The translations under genes and the position numbers were made by a program. Positions 15,146-23,938 of a DNA stretch of 23,948 nucleotides are shown here, piece after piece. Source of the stretch: JAGNLA01 sp964472265 (GTDB taxonomy: Bacteria > Caldisericota > Caldisericia > JAAYUI01); NCBI GenBank assembly GCA_964472265.1, contig CAYYJO010000029.1, positions 1-23,948 of the forward strand. The letters are read 5' to 3'. How positions within the stretch are numbered: the first letter of the stretch is position 1; the number at the start of each line of letters is the position of its first letter. The notes under the pieces are model-generated. The model was not told the origin of the DNA and did not search any database. It was given only the letters and a program-made list of their open reading frames with translations.

Positions 15146-18100
15146 TCAGCAGCCGTTGTCTTTCAAATGCTCTGGCACGAAAGAGCTGCCGTCTTTTTTG
15201 GTCACAAATTTTACCGGTACAGCGATCATCGTTTTCATTATGCATTTGTGAGTGAGGGCCTGGCATCTGATGAACAACTGTTTTTCGCCAGCATTCGCCA
15301 TATCATTGACTTGCGTTGGAATGGTGATGCTGAACTCCTTCATCCACCGGTCAAACGATGCCGGGTATGTCTTCCATATTTTGTTATCCCACGAATATTC
15401 AATTCCATTGATAGGTGTTGTATGGTCAACGGTTCCATGAAGTTCAATGCTGTCTCCTGTTTTAACCTCATCCTTCGATGTTCTGGCTGTAAGCTTGAGG
15501 AGGTAATATTCAACAGGAACATCAATCTCAACCCTGACAGTTTCCCATGTGTAAAGGTTTTCATTTGTAATCGTCATGGTTTGCTCAGTGCCAAGCCCAA
15601 ATTTTTCACCTTCCGAAACTTGGAATTTTTTGTCGTCGATGTTGATTGTCACTGGCTTTGTAGTCGTTTGCTGTTTGATGAAGAGGGGACCGTGGTAGTC
15701 AAAATTATCAACCAGGTAGCCTCCTGTTCTCAAGTTTCTGCTGGTGATGAAGTTCAATGGTCTAAGCTCATCTGATATTGATGAAAGCGTGACATTTGTT
15801 CCCGTGACCACCGGTTTTTCATGATTTGGGTAGTCGTAGCCAACTTCACCCGGCACATTGAGTGTCAATTCATATTTTTGAAGCTCATTGACCACCAGTC
15901 GAGAAAGGCCTGTTATGCCATAGGGAGTAACCACATCGATTATGTAGTAAGGTTCATAGCCAAGGTCGAAATGAGCTTTACCGTCAACATCGGTATATCC
16001 CCAAATTGCGATTGTGTCGGTTTTGTTCCAGCCGGTTCTCACCACCACCATGCCGCCTTCAACCGGATTGTTTTTTGAGTCCAGAATTGTGAAGTTTACG
16101 TCGGCAGTATCTGTGTAGCCCTTCTGATTTTTTGTGTAGTCCGGTTTGCTGTTGTGGACTGTTGTCGTCGTGGCAAAGATGGAGTCGTCACCTTTCCAGG
16201 CGAACACCGCTGACACCATTTTTGCCTTGTGATCTACATCCTCGGTGGATTTCCACGGCTGATCCCATGTCAATTCATGTGAGCTTGGTTCAAGATGCCT
16301 CCATCCATCCGGCATCCACACTTCATTCCATTGATGATCCTCGCCCTGATCAATAACGGCATAGCAAGGCAGAAGGGCTGTTCTGGACATGGCTGTAAAT
16401 AAAATTGAGTTTTCACCGCACGAGCCATAATGCTTTTTGTAAATCTGCCATGGGTAGAGATCGTTTGTCAGATATCCAAAATTGAAAAGATTGTTTGACC
16501 CGAGGCTTTTTAGGGAAAAGACATTGGCCATTGCCTCTTCGTATGTTCTTGATCTTTTTGCGGCGTCGATTACTGATTCGCCATAAGTTTTGTCGTTTTT
16601 GAAAGCTTCTCTCCAGAAAGTCGGCTTTCCTTTGAAGAAATTTTCTTCGTGCATAAGCCATTTGTCCTGAGACAATCCATATTCGGCAGGCTCCCTGTCC
16701 CACCACGTGCAATTGATGCCAATTGGCAGCTCGAATGAAATTCTTGGATGAACGATGTACCAATAGTAATCGTCTCTTGGCAATTCAACTTCTTTGCCCG
16801 ATATTTTGTAGGAAATCGTCGTGTAATGATCTTTCTCGACGAGTTTCAGATATGGCAGGGTCGGAGCGTATTCATAAATTGTTCTGGCATTTCTTTCAAG
16901 AATGTCTGCCTGACCCATTCTTGACATCGTTCGCAAGATTTCTGGAGCCGTATTTGCAATTACAAACGAGATTTCATCAAATAATCTTGGTTCGCAGTTT
17001 TCTAGCAATGATGAATATTGTCTTACGGTCTCGGGATCATATTTCCACTGTACATAAGGCGCATCCGACATATAGGAATCGTAATAATCCGATATTTTCT
17101 TATAATTCTGGCTTGGAAGAAAATTCCATGAATTCCATTCATTCCACTGGGAATCAGTTCGTTTGTAGCAGAACATAACGCTGTCGCTGTTGGACACCAG
17201 CAGTTCATTTTTGCCATCTCCATCAACATCGCCAAACTGAGGGATCGCATAGTTTCCTACATCAATCCAATCAAGTTCTTCAGATTTCTTGAAGTCTGGC
17301 CCAAGGAATGTACACACTCTCCCATCCACACCGCCGATAATCAGATCAACGCTGCCATCCTCGTTAATATCACCAAAAGCTGGGTTTGAATTTTCTGAAA
17401 TCAAAGGTACATCTTCGATTTCACCGTTGTCTTTCTGAACGGTGTTCCATTCCTCGAAGGTTTTGATGTAGCTGCTAAAACTCGGTCCAGCAAGAATCGA
17501 AAGTTTATTTTTGTTAATTACGGCAAGATCGGCTGAACCGTCATTATCTGCATCATTTACAGCAAAATTGGAGATCGAATGAACCTGGGTGCTTGTCGAT
17601 GTGTTCCAGTCTGGGTCACCCGAGAAGTAGATGATGTTTGAGTTTGTATCACGGTAATAGAGACACCCGTTGTATGCCTGGACACAAATATTTGGCCCAA
17701 ACTTCAGTCCGGTTTTTATCGCTGTCGGTTTCCATCCATCCTTTGAAATCTTATAACCAATGATTTTTCCTTCATCGGTTCCAAACATAATCTTGTCACC
17801 ACTGAAAGTCATACTAACTTTTCCGGGCAATGTCGGAAAGCGGTTCTCAGACTTTGAGATGTAGCCATAAGGTTCAGGTTTACAAATGCCCGTCAGCCTC
17901 CTGTCAAACATCCTCAAATCACCATTTGCATCAATGAAATAAAGGCCAATTGATGAAAGGGCGCCATAAGCGTTTGGCAGTGTGGTTACAAAATTTGCCT
18001 GATCGCATTTGGCAAAAAGTCCCTGATCGTTGAAAAAACCAAAGCCAACTGGTTTCCCTGCAAAAGTAAGGTTTCCTTCCGGTGATGTGATCGGAAAGAG

Positions 18101-18670
18101 CTGTGATTGTGCAAGCGTCTGGTTTGGCGAAACATTCCCCTCGTTCGTCCTTGCCATGAATTTTGGGCCAGGGAGATAGTAATAACCACCGCTTGTTGGG
18201 CAAACTACAATGTCCTGGATTTTGTCACTATTGATGTCGGCAATTGAAAGTCTCGCATTTTTATCCAGTGTTGCCGGCAACAAATTAGAGATGTCATCAT
18301 ACCCAGGAATTTTGAGCATTACTGGTTTTTTGCCTGTTGAAGAGATCAAAAGCACCTGTTGTTCTTCAAACCTTGAAACGGAAACAAATGCACCTTTTCC
18401 AATCCTGTCGGCGGCTTTTGAAAGATTGGAAAATGCCACCTTGAGGTCATGTCTGAGCCAAAGCGGGGCAGTTTCTGCAATAGATGGCACATCGTCGAGC
18501 CCTTCGCCCTCAACCGAAAGGAGGCCATTTTTAACGGAGATGTTTACGGACTGACCCGGTTTCACCGTCACCGTTGCAGACAGTGTGTAGTATTTGTCAT
18601 TCGCTGTCCTTGTCCCGAAAGAGACAAGGATAAGCGACATAAAAAGAAGCAGATATGAATTCTTCTTCAA
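15146..18670 (-). CDS. Secreted FG-GAP / transglutaminase-like protein, paralogue lacking the PPC domain
   Basis: The product is 1174 residues from TTG 18670. This start overlaps the stop of the upstream MFS gene as TTGA and is followed at once by a signal peptide (MKKNSYLLLFMSLILVSFGTRTA). The frame is open further upstream but only inside the MFS gene. The protein aligns along its whole length with the downstream paralogue: 'DKYYTLSATVT', four FG-GAP loops (some degenerate, e.g. ADINSDKIQD, NDADNDGSAD), Cys751 (GSCGEN), His779 (HQWNEVW), Glu794, a CarbD-like domain and Ig-like domains. The catalytic positions carry the same residue numbers, so there is no net insertion over about 790 residues. 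It ends at 'FVPEHLKDNGC' with no PPC domain. Likely exported; the substrate is unknown. Confidence 0.86.
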   Translation of the reverse strand: MKKNSYLLLFMSLILVSFGTRTANDKYYTLSATVTVKPGQSVNISVKNGLLSVEGEGLDDVPSIAETAPLWLRHDLKVAFSNLSKAADRIGKGAFVSVSRFEEQQVLLISSTGKKPVMLKIPGYDDISNLLPATLDKNARLSIADINSDKIQDIVVCPTSGGYYYLPGPKFMARTNEGNVSPNQTLAQSQLFPITSPEGNLTFAGKPVGFGFFNDQGLFAKCDQANFVTTLPNAYGALSSIGLYFIDANGDLRMFDRRLTGICKPEPYGYISKSENRFPTLPGKVSMTFSGDKIMFGTDEGKIIGYKISKDGWKPTAIKTGLKFGPNICVQAYNGCLYYRDTNSNIIYFSGDPDWNTSTSTQVHSISNFAVNDADNDGSADLAVINKNKLSILAGPSFSSYIKTFEEWNTVQKDNGEIEDVPLISENSNPAFGDINEDGSVDLIIGGVDGRVCTFLGPDFKKSEELDWIDVGNYAIPQFGDVDGDGKNELLVSNSDSVMFCYKRTDSQWNEWNSWNFLPSQNYKKISDYYDSYMSDAPYVQWKYDPETVRQYSSLLENCEPRLFDEISFVIANTAPEILRTMSRMGQADILERNARTIYEYAPTLPYLKLVEKDHYTTISYKISGKEVELPRDDYYWYIVHPRISFELPIGINCTWWDREPAEYGLSQDKWLMHEENFFKGKPTFWREAFKNDKTYGESVIDAAKRSRTYEEAMANVFSLKSLGSNNLFNFGYLTNDLYPWQIYKKHYGSCGENSILFTAMSRTALLPCYAVIDQGEDHQWNEVWMPDGWRHLEPSSHELTWDQPWKSTEDVDHKAKMVSAVFAWKGDDSIFATTTTVHNSKPDYTKNQKGYTDTADVNFTILDSKNNPVEGGMVVVRTGWNKTDTIAIWGYTDVDGKAHFDLGYEPYYIIDVVTPYGITGLSRLVVNELQKYELTLNVPGEVGYDYPNHEKPVVTGTNVTLSSISDELRPLNFITSRNLRTGGYLVDNFDYHGPLFIKQQTTTKPVTINIDDKKFQVSEGEKFGLGTEQTMTITNENLYTWETVRVEIDVPVEYYLLKLTARTSKDEVKTGDSIELHGTVDHTTPINGIEYSWDNKIWKTYPASFDRWMKEFSITIPTQVNDMANAGEKQLFIRCQALTHKCIMKTMIAVPVKFVTKKDGSSFVPEHLKDNGC

Positions 18671-19824
18671 GCCAGCCCCCTTTTGATGGAAAGAACCACA
18701 AGCGATATAGACACTCCCATGAGTCCGGCAAACCCGAACGGAACCAGCCATGAACCTGTGGCAGACTTGAGAAGTCCAGCTATCGGCGGTGCGACAAGCA
18801 TTGAAAACATACCTACAAGATTGATGAAGCCAATTGCCTGTGCGATTTTACCAGGCGCTTCAAACTTGACAGGGGTTGTGAAAATAACTGGGGGGATGGC
18901 TGCAGCAGCGAAGCCCATTGCAAAAACACCAACCAACCAACCCAGCTTGCCAAGAGATGTGGTGAAGATCAGGACTCCAAGCATGATTGAAGGCAAAGTC
19001 ATGAGTGTTATTCTTCTGATTTTTTTGTCGATGAAATCGCCAATGATAAAACCGACAATCATAGCCGGTATCGCAAACGCAAGGTTTCCAAGCCCAGCAA
19101 CGATGTCCGAGAAGCCAAGGTCCTGAGCCATGTTTGCACCAAGGTAGATGAAAACGCTTGTTGATATTGAGAACAATCCCCAGCAAACAGCCAGAACAAC
19201 AGATTCCTTTGTAATCCAGCCCTTTGTCTGTGTCAGCTTCGGTCTTTCAGGTATCTCAAGGTTCCAGAATCTGAATACAAAAATGACGCCAATTAAAGAA
19301 AATGTCATCGGTATCAGATAAGTGAACTGAAAGCCCAAAACACGGGTCAGCAGCGGTGAGAATGAGGCGGTAAGAAGATAAGCCATTGGAGCGCCAAGGG
19401 TCTGTATCGTTGAAAGCCTGTTTTTTTCAGTGGGTTTGGCAACCAATGAGATCAACTGTATTCCGTAGATGAGAAGGGGCGCAAAGGCAATTCCGGCAGT
19501 GAGTCTGAAAACCAGAAGTGCAGTAAAGTCTTTAGCAAAAAGGCTGCCAAACGAACAGATGAACATGAGAGCCAGGAATGGCAGGGCGAATCTCACCGGA
19601 TTGCTTCTATCAAGAAAGCGTCCCGCCGGAATCATCAGGAGCACCGCTCCAAGAGATGGTGCCGACATGAGCACGGTTTTCATGACATAGCTCAGGTTAA
19701 ACGAATCTCCTATAGTCTTGATTACAGGCGATATCGCGGTTTGAAATGACATAGCACAAATTACGCCAGAAAGCGTAAAAACAAGACCCAAAAAAGATGT
19801 GAAGCGGATTCGGCTTTTTTCCAT
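18667..19824 (-). CDS. MFS transporter, substrate unknown
   Basis: A 385-residue inner-membrane transporter of the major facilitator superfamily with about twelve hydrophobic helices. The loop between helices 2 and 3 has a motif-A-like 'GRFLDRSNPVRF', and the central loop after helix 6 is charged ('ERPKLTQTKGW'). A second, related 'GDFIDKKIRRI' loop lies in the C-terminal half. The overall layout resembles CynX/NimT-type or general MFS families; the substrate cannot be read. The start ATG 19824 has only a weak ribosome site. Its last codon overlaps the TTG start of the secreted transglutaminase-like protein, which implies coupled translation and perhaps a shared process such as exporting or importing the peptides or small molecules involved. 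Confidence 0.88.
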   Translation of the reverse strand: MEKSRIRFTSFLGLVFTLSGVICAMSFQTAISPVIKTIGDSFNLSYVMKTVLMSAPSLGAVLLMIPAGRFLDRSNPVRFALPFLALMFICSFGSLFAKDFTALLVFRLTAGIAFAPLLIYGIQLISLVAKPTEKNRLSTIQTLGAPMAYLLTASFSPLLTRVLGFQFTYLIPMTFSLIGVIFVFRFWNLEIPERPKLTQTKGWITKESVVLAVCWGLFSISTSVFIYLGANMAQDLGFSDIVAGLGNLAFAIPAMIVGFIIGDFIDKKIRRITLMTLPSIMLGVLIFTTSLGKLGWLVGVFAMGFAAAAIPPVIFTTPVKFEAPGKIAQAIGFINLVGMFSMLVAPPIAGLLKSATGSWLVPFGFAGLMGVSISLVVLSIKRGLA

Positions 19825-19941
19825 CTTAATTGATGCTCATCAAAGATTTAGTTCTACGTTACCGAAACCGGTTCTGCTTTCAAACTGCTGTTAATTGAAA
19901 TTGTGGTTTTGTTTCGATTAAGCGAATCAGCCCGCATCCGG

Positions 19942-19969
19942 TTGACAAATGTTGGTGTGGAAATAGAAT
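19942..19969 (+). promoter_or_regulatory. Promoter of the DUF4388-tyrS operon (TTGACA-16-TAGAAT)
   Basis: A perfect -35 TTGACA (19942-19947) and -10 TAGAAT (19964-19969) have a 16-bp spacer. Predicted start is about 19976, giving a 24-base leader that contains the GGAGGG ribosome site. No other promoter is evident before the following four genes. Confidence 0.8.
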
Positions 19970-19999
19970 TGTAATGATAAATTCTATATTGGAGGGTCT

Positions 20000-20830
20000 A
20001 TGGCTCTCATTGGTGACATAAAGAGTTTCAAGCTACACTCTCTTCTCCAGCTCATAACAATGGAGGGGAAATCAGGCGCCCTTAAGATAGATGACGGGAC
20101 AAGGCAGGCTAAATGTTATTTTAACCATGGCAAGCTCTACCACTGTTCGCTTGCCAAGCTTACCGGCTCCTCGGCATTCTACGAGCTTCTCACATGGGAA
20201 GAGGGTCAGTTCACTTTCGACGAGAGAGGAAAGATTGACCTGAGAACTGTTTACGAACCACTGGACTCTCTGCTCATCGAAGGCTCCAAACTCCTCGAGG
20301 AATGGGGAGTGATCGTTTCCCAGGGCAATATGCCACTCGAAGTTTTTGAAGTTGCCCCACAAGACCCTGATTCGGTCAGCGATTATGCCATGACTCCACA
20401 GGACTGGAAGGTGCTCCGGCTTGTCGACGGCAGACTCACTGCAAAACAGGTGGCCGAAAAATCAGGATTAGGCTATCTTTCTGTCTATAAAATCCTTTTC
20501 AGTCTCCAGTCAGCCGGAATCATCAGGTCGCTCCAGTACAGAATGCTAAACCTCCAGGTAATTCCAATCCCAGCCAGAGGAAGATCGCTATTCATTCCAA
20601 AAGGCGAGCTGGAAGGCAGCAGGGTTGGTGTTGAAACAGCCATGCAGGACATGATCTTCCAGATGGTTGATGGACGAACGACCCTCGAAAAGATTATGAA
20701 AAAACTTCAGCTTGACCAAAAGCACATCTCCCAGTCAATCACCAGGCTCTACCGTCAGGGGCTGATCAGCCTCATCGATGCTGCGGGCAAGGAACTGACT
20801 CTGGACAAGGCTGCAGTTGGGGAGCGTTGA
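20000..20830 (+). CDS. DUF4388 (PatA-like N-terminal) protein with winged-helix-like repeats
   Basis: The product is 276 residues; ATG 20000 has a GGAGGG ribosome site. Residues 1-105 are a DUF4388 domain, typical of PatA-type and gliding- or signalling-associated proteins ('GDIKSFKLHSLLQLI', 'KSGALKIDDG', 'YFNHGKLYHC', 'LLTWEEGQFTF'). Two helix-turn-helix-like segments follow: about 130-180 ('DWKVLRLVDGRLTAKQVAEKSG', shortened here to its first strand and helix) and about 213-262 ('MVDGRTTLEKIMKKLQL'). It is soluble, with no signal peptide or membrane segment. It heads a coupled operon; the next gene starts on the very next base after its stop. Family knowledge suggests a cytoplasmic regulatory or adaptor role, but the target is unknown. 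Confidence 0.88.
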   Translation: MALIGDIKSFKLHSLLQLITMEGKSGALKIDDGTRQAKCYFNHGKLYHCSLAKLTGSSAFYELLTWEEGQFTFDERGKIDLRTVYEPLDSLLIEGSKLLEEWGVIVSQGNMPLEVFEVAPQDPDSVSDYAMTPQDWKVLRLVDGRLTAKQVAEKSGLGYLSVYKILFSLQSAGIIRSLQYRMLNLQVIPIPARGRSLFIPKGELEGSRVGVETAMQDMIFQMVDGRTTLEKIMKKLQLDQKHISQSITRLYRQGLISLIDAAGKELTLDKAAVGER

Positions 20831-21466
20831 GTGAACGGCATTCTAAAACTGGCGTCAACCTTCTTCGCCCTCTCGGCTCTGGGTGGAGCGGTATCATCGA
20901 TCCTTATCTGGCTTTCATTCAAAAAATTCAAAACATTCAGGAAATACAGCCAGTTCATCATCTCACTCCTGTTTGTTCTTGGCATGGTTATGCTTGCCTC
21001 AGGATACATCTTTGGCCTTGGCTTCTTCGTTGCCTCAGGTTTCATGGCGCTTGCCTTCTGGGCTGCCGGTGGAATCTGGCTCGAGATGCACGAAGTTTCA
21101 GTGCCGGACATCTCGGACAAGATTATTCTTTTCTCGATCCTTGCCATTCCGGTGCTGCCGATTATTGGCTTCATCATCACCTGGAAAGCAGCCTTACCGC
21201 TTAACATAAACCTTTTCAACCAGCTTGTCTGGTTGAATTTTCTTGGAACTGCCGGACTTTTCCTGATCTGGTGCGTTTCATTTTTTGCATCCAGACTAAG
21301 ACCGGCATTTATGTTCTTTGCAATCGCCTATATCTTTCCAATGGCTGCTTCGGCAACGCTTCGCTTTGGAACTGGATACATCTGGATTCTGGCATCATCA
21401 ATCCTATACTTGTCAGGAATACTGGCATACATCTACACATGGGTGAATCATGGACAAAGCAGTTGA
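20831..21466 (+). CDS. Polytopic membrane protein, unknown function
   Basis: The product is 211 residues from GTG 20831, which directly abuts the upstream TGA (TGAGTG). The sequence is almost entirely hydrophobic with about six to seven helices (near 5-27, 41-62, 63-85, 98-118, 130-152, 158-176 and 183-203). A single acidic loop between helices 3 and 4 reads 'EMHEVSVPDISDK'. I see no transporter or enzyme motif and do not recognise the family. Its 3' end overlaps the tyrS start by 17 bases, so it is translated as part of the same operon. Confidence 0.75.
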   Translation: MNGILKLASTFFALSALGGAVSSILIWLSFKKFKTFRKYSQFIISLLFVLGMVMLASGYIFGLGFFVASGFMALAFWAAGGIWLEMHEVSVPDISDKIILFSILAIPVLPIIGFIITWKAALPLNINLFNQLVWLNFLGTAGLFLIWCVSFFASRLRPAFMFFAIAYIFPMAASATLRFGTGYIWILASSILYLSGILAYIYTWVNHGQSS

Positions 21467-22649
21467 ACTGTTGAAATTTGGTTGCGCAGAGATCATTCCG
21501 GAAGACGGCATCGAACAGAAGCTCAAACTCGGCAGGCCTCTGATTATCAAGCTTGGAGCTGACCCAACAGCGCCTCATCTCCATCTTGGGCACGCTGTTG
21601 TTTTGAAGAAACTTAGGCAGTTCCAGGAGCTTGGCCACAAAGTCATTTTTGTGGTAGGCGACTACACGGCAATGATCGGTGACCCGTCAGGACGCAAGGA
21701 AACAAGAAAGCCCCTCTCTGAAGAAGCCATAAAGGACAATGCCAGAACCTACATCGACCAGGTTGCAAGGATCCTCAATCCTGCTGAAGGTATGCTGAGG
21801 TTCAACTCCGAATGGCTGGGAAGACTTGAAGCCAAGGACGTAATCAAACTCATGGCCAAATTCACGGTCGCCCGTATCCTTGAGCGTGACGACTTCACAA
21901 ACCGCATGAAAGCGGAAGTTCCGATCTATCTTCATGAACTCCTTTACGTCATCTGCCAGGCATTCGATTCTGTCGCAATCAAAGCTGACATCGAACTTGG
22001 CGGAACCGACCAGAAGTTCAACTTCCTTGCAGCTCGCGAACTTCAGCGTGAAATGGGCATGGAACCGCAAACCGTAATCACAATGCCAATCCTTCCAGGT
22101 ACCGATGGCGTAATTAAAATGAGCAAGTCCATCGGCAACACGGTCGACTTGCTGGAAGAACCAAACCAAATGTTTGGAAAACTGATGAGCATCCCAGATC
22201 ATCTGATTCTAACATATCTCCAATATGCTGCTTTTGTGGCTCACGAAGAGCTTGAAAAGGCACAAAACGACCTTGAAAACGGCGTAAATCCAAGGGACAT
22301 CAAACTCACGATGGCGCAGAAAATTGTTGATGTCTGGCACGCCGACGATGCAGGAGCAAAGGCAAAGGACGAGTTCCTTTCAGTCTTCTCCAAGCACGCA
22401 ATCCCAACTGACATAGACGAGGTGACGCTTGCAAAAGCTGATTACCCAATCCTCATTACAAAGCTCGTCCAGAAACTTGGAATGGCACCATCTGGTTCTG
22501 AGGCAAGAAGGCTTGTCCAGTCAAACGCCGTTTCAATCGATGAAGTGATCATCACCGACCCGATGATGCAGGTGAACGAACCTGAAGCCCCAACGGTACT
22601 TCGTGTCGGAAAGAGAAGGTTCGTGAGGTTGCTAAAACCCCAGAAATGA
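21450..22649 (+). CDS. tyrS: Tyrosyl-tRNA synthetase (TyrZ-type)
   Basis: A cytoplasmic class I aminoacyl-tRNA synthetase that charges tRNA-Tyr with tyrosine using ATP. It has 399 residues. The HIGH-type motif is HLGH at 45-48 in 'GADPTAPHLHLGHAVVL'. The KMSKS motif is at 223-227 ('IKMSKSIGN'). 'GGTDQKFNFLAARELQRE' is the tyrosine-site pattern of the TyrZ-like group. The C-terminal ~60 residues form an S4 RNA-binding domain ('GSEARRLVQSNAVSID'). It overlaps the membrane-protein gene upstream by 17 bases and the VWA-FHA gene downstream by 4 (ATGA). No T-box leader is visible, because the gene has no leader of its own. No separate promoter was found. Confidence 0.96.
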   Translation: MDKAVELLKFGCAEIIPEDGIEQKLKLGRPLIIKLGADPTAPHLHLGHAVVLKKLRQFQELGHKVIFVVGDYTAMIGDPSGRKETRKPLSEEAIKDNARTYIDQVARILNPAEGMLRFNSEWLGRLEAKDVIKLMAKFTVARILERDDFTNRMKAEVPIYLHELLYVICQAFDSVAIKADIELGGTDQKFNFLAARELQREMGMEPQTVITMPILPGTDGVIKMSKSIGNTVDLLEEPNQMFGKLMSIPDHLILTYLQYAAFVAHEELEKAQNDLENGVNPRDIKLTMAQKIVDVWHADDAGAKAKDEFLSVFSKHAIPTDIDEVTLAKADYPILITKLVQKLGMAPSGSEARRLVQSNAVSIDEVIITDPMMQVNEPEAPTVLRVGKRRFVRLLKPQK

Positions 22650-23938
22650 AGAAGGCGTTTCTAGTTATACCAATCCTGCTCCTGATTGCCGGAACAGCTT
22701 TTGGCGCACAAGTGGTCAATTTCGATGGATCATCATGGCCAAACGCCCGGGCAGTGGTCAAGATTGATAAAAACATCAAAAATCCGAGGTTCTCGCTTGA
22801 TATCTACGACAAGATGTTTGACGGGAATGTTTCCAAGATTGAAGATCTTGGCAATCCGGTAAACGTCGTGTTTCTCGTCGATGTCTCCCAATCGGTTGGA
22901 TACAACCTCAAGGAACTGAAGCCTGTTCTGGCACAAATCGCAGGCTGCTTTTCGGCAAATGACACCTTCAGCCTGATGACTTTTTTCAAGGAAAGCAGCA
23001 CAATAATCAAATTCTCGACTAACCCCGCCGAACCTGCGCTGAAGATGGGGTCACTTTATGCCGAGGAAAAAGACAGCAACATTTACGATGCCCTGATGGA
23101 CGCCGACCAACTGCTGTCCACCCAGCCGGACAGGAAGGGCTTGATTTTCCTGTTTTCAGACGGAGACGACACCGGAAGCCAGAACACGTCCAAGCTCCCG
23201 AATTACCCCATCATAACGGTTGCACCTCCTGCAAACGTGAAAACCTATGTGCTTGGGGAGATGTCGAAACAAACCGGTGGAATATCGCTCTACTCGGCAA
23301 CTTTCGATAACGCCAAAGTCAAAGAGTTTGTAGATAATTACAAGGACTGGAAGAACGCAACGTACAGCATTGATTTTTCAAATCTGCCAGAGATTGGCTC
23401 AGGAACAAAAAAACTTAAACTGATCATCGACGACGGAAAAACACAGGAATCACTGCCAGTGTCTGTCACAATCGAAGGTAAACCCAGCTTCCTGTGGGTA
23501 TGGATTCTGATTGGCTTTGTTGTTGCCGGAGCAATAATCATCTGGCTGTGGTCACTCAAAAAAACCTCAGTTCCAAAAGGCAAAACAGTGGTTGAAAAAC
23601 CGGCAGAGGATATGCACTATCTGGCCTGGATTTCTCTTGCAGGCGACGACGAGCACCAGTTCAGAATCAGGAAAAACCATGTTCTTATTGGCACTGATCC
23701 TTTGGCAGACTTTTACGTTGACGACCCCACCGTTTCAGTCAAACACGCCTACATCATCGAAAAAGCTGACGGCTTCTACATTTCAGACTGCGATTCTGTT
23801 TCAGGCACATTCCTCAACAAAAAAAGGGTTCTCGAACAACTCAAACTTTCAGACGGAGACGTCATAAAAGTCGGCGACACCGATCTGCAATTCACACAAA
23901 GCGATTTTGCATATGTTTCAAAGAAGAAGGTCATTTAA
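22646..23938 (+). CDS. Membrane-anchored VWA-TM-FHA protein
   Basis: The product is 430 residues from ATG 22646, overlapping the tyrS stop as ATGA. Residues 1-20 are a signal peptide. Residues about 72-230 form a von Willebrand factor A domain with an intact MIDAS start, Asp79-x-Ser81-x-Ser83 ('FLVDVSQSVG'), and 'FLFSDGDD' at 168-175. Residues 282-303 are a transmembrane helix. Residues 338-418 are a forkhead-associated domain with Ser364/His367 ('SVKHA') and Asn391 ('GTFLN'), but the usual Gly-Arg reads Gly349-Thr350. The expected topology is an extracytoplasmic metal-dependent ligand-binding domain and a cytoplasmic FHA domain, i.e. a surface sensor or scaffold. The next gene starts one base inside its stop (TAATG). 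Confidence 0.9.
   Translation: MKKAFLVIPILLLIAGTAFGAQVVNFDGSSWPNARAVVKIDKNIKNPRFSLDIYDKMFDGNVSKIEDLGNPVNVVFLVDVSQSVGYNLKELKPVLAQIAGCFSANDTFSLMTFFKESSTIIKFSTNPAEPALKMGSLYAEEKDSNIYDALMDADQLLSTQPDRKGLIFLFSDGDDTGSQNTSKLPNYPIITVAPPANVKTYVLGEMSKQTGGISLYSATFDNAKVKEFVDNYKDWKNATYSIDFSNLPEIGSGTKKLKLIIDDGKTQESLPVSVTIEGKPSFLWVWILIGFVVAGAIIIWLWSLKKTSVPKGKTVVEKPAEDMHYLAWISLAGDDEHQFRIRKNHVLIGTDPLADFYVDDPTVSVKHAYIIEKADGFYISDCDSVSGTFLNKKRVLEQLKLSDGDVIKVGDTDLQFTQSDFAYVSKKKVI

Noticed and set aside
15167..15775. 202-codon plus-strand open frame
   Set aside because: It lies wholly antisense to the conserved end of the secreted transglutaminase-like gene and has no ribosome site or recognisable domains.
18671..18751. 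N-terminal extension of the 1174-residue protein into the MFS gene
   Set aside because: The signal peptide begins exactly at TTG 18670. The extension is an out-of-frame shadow of the MFS gene's end.
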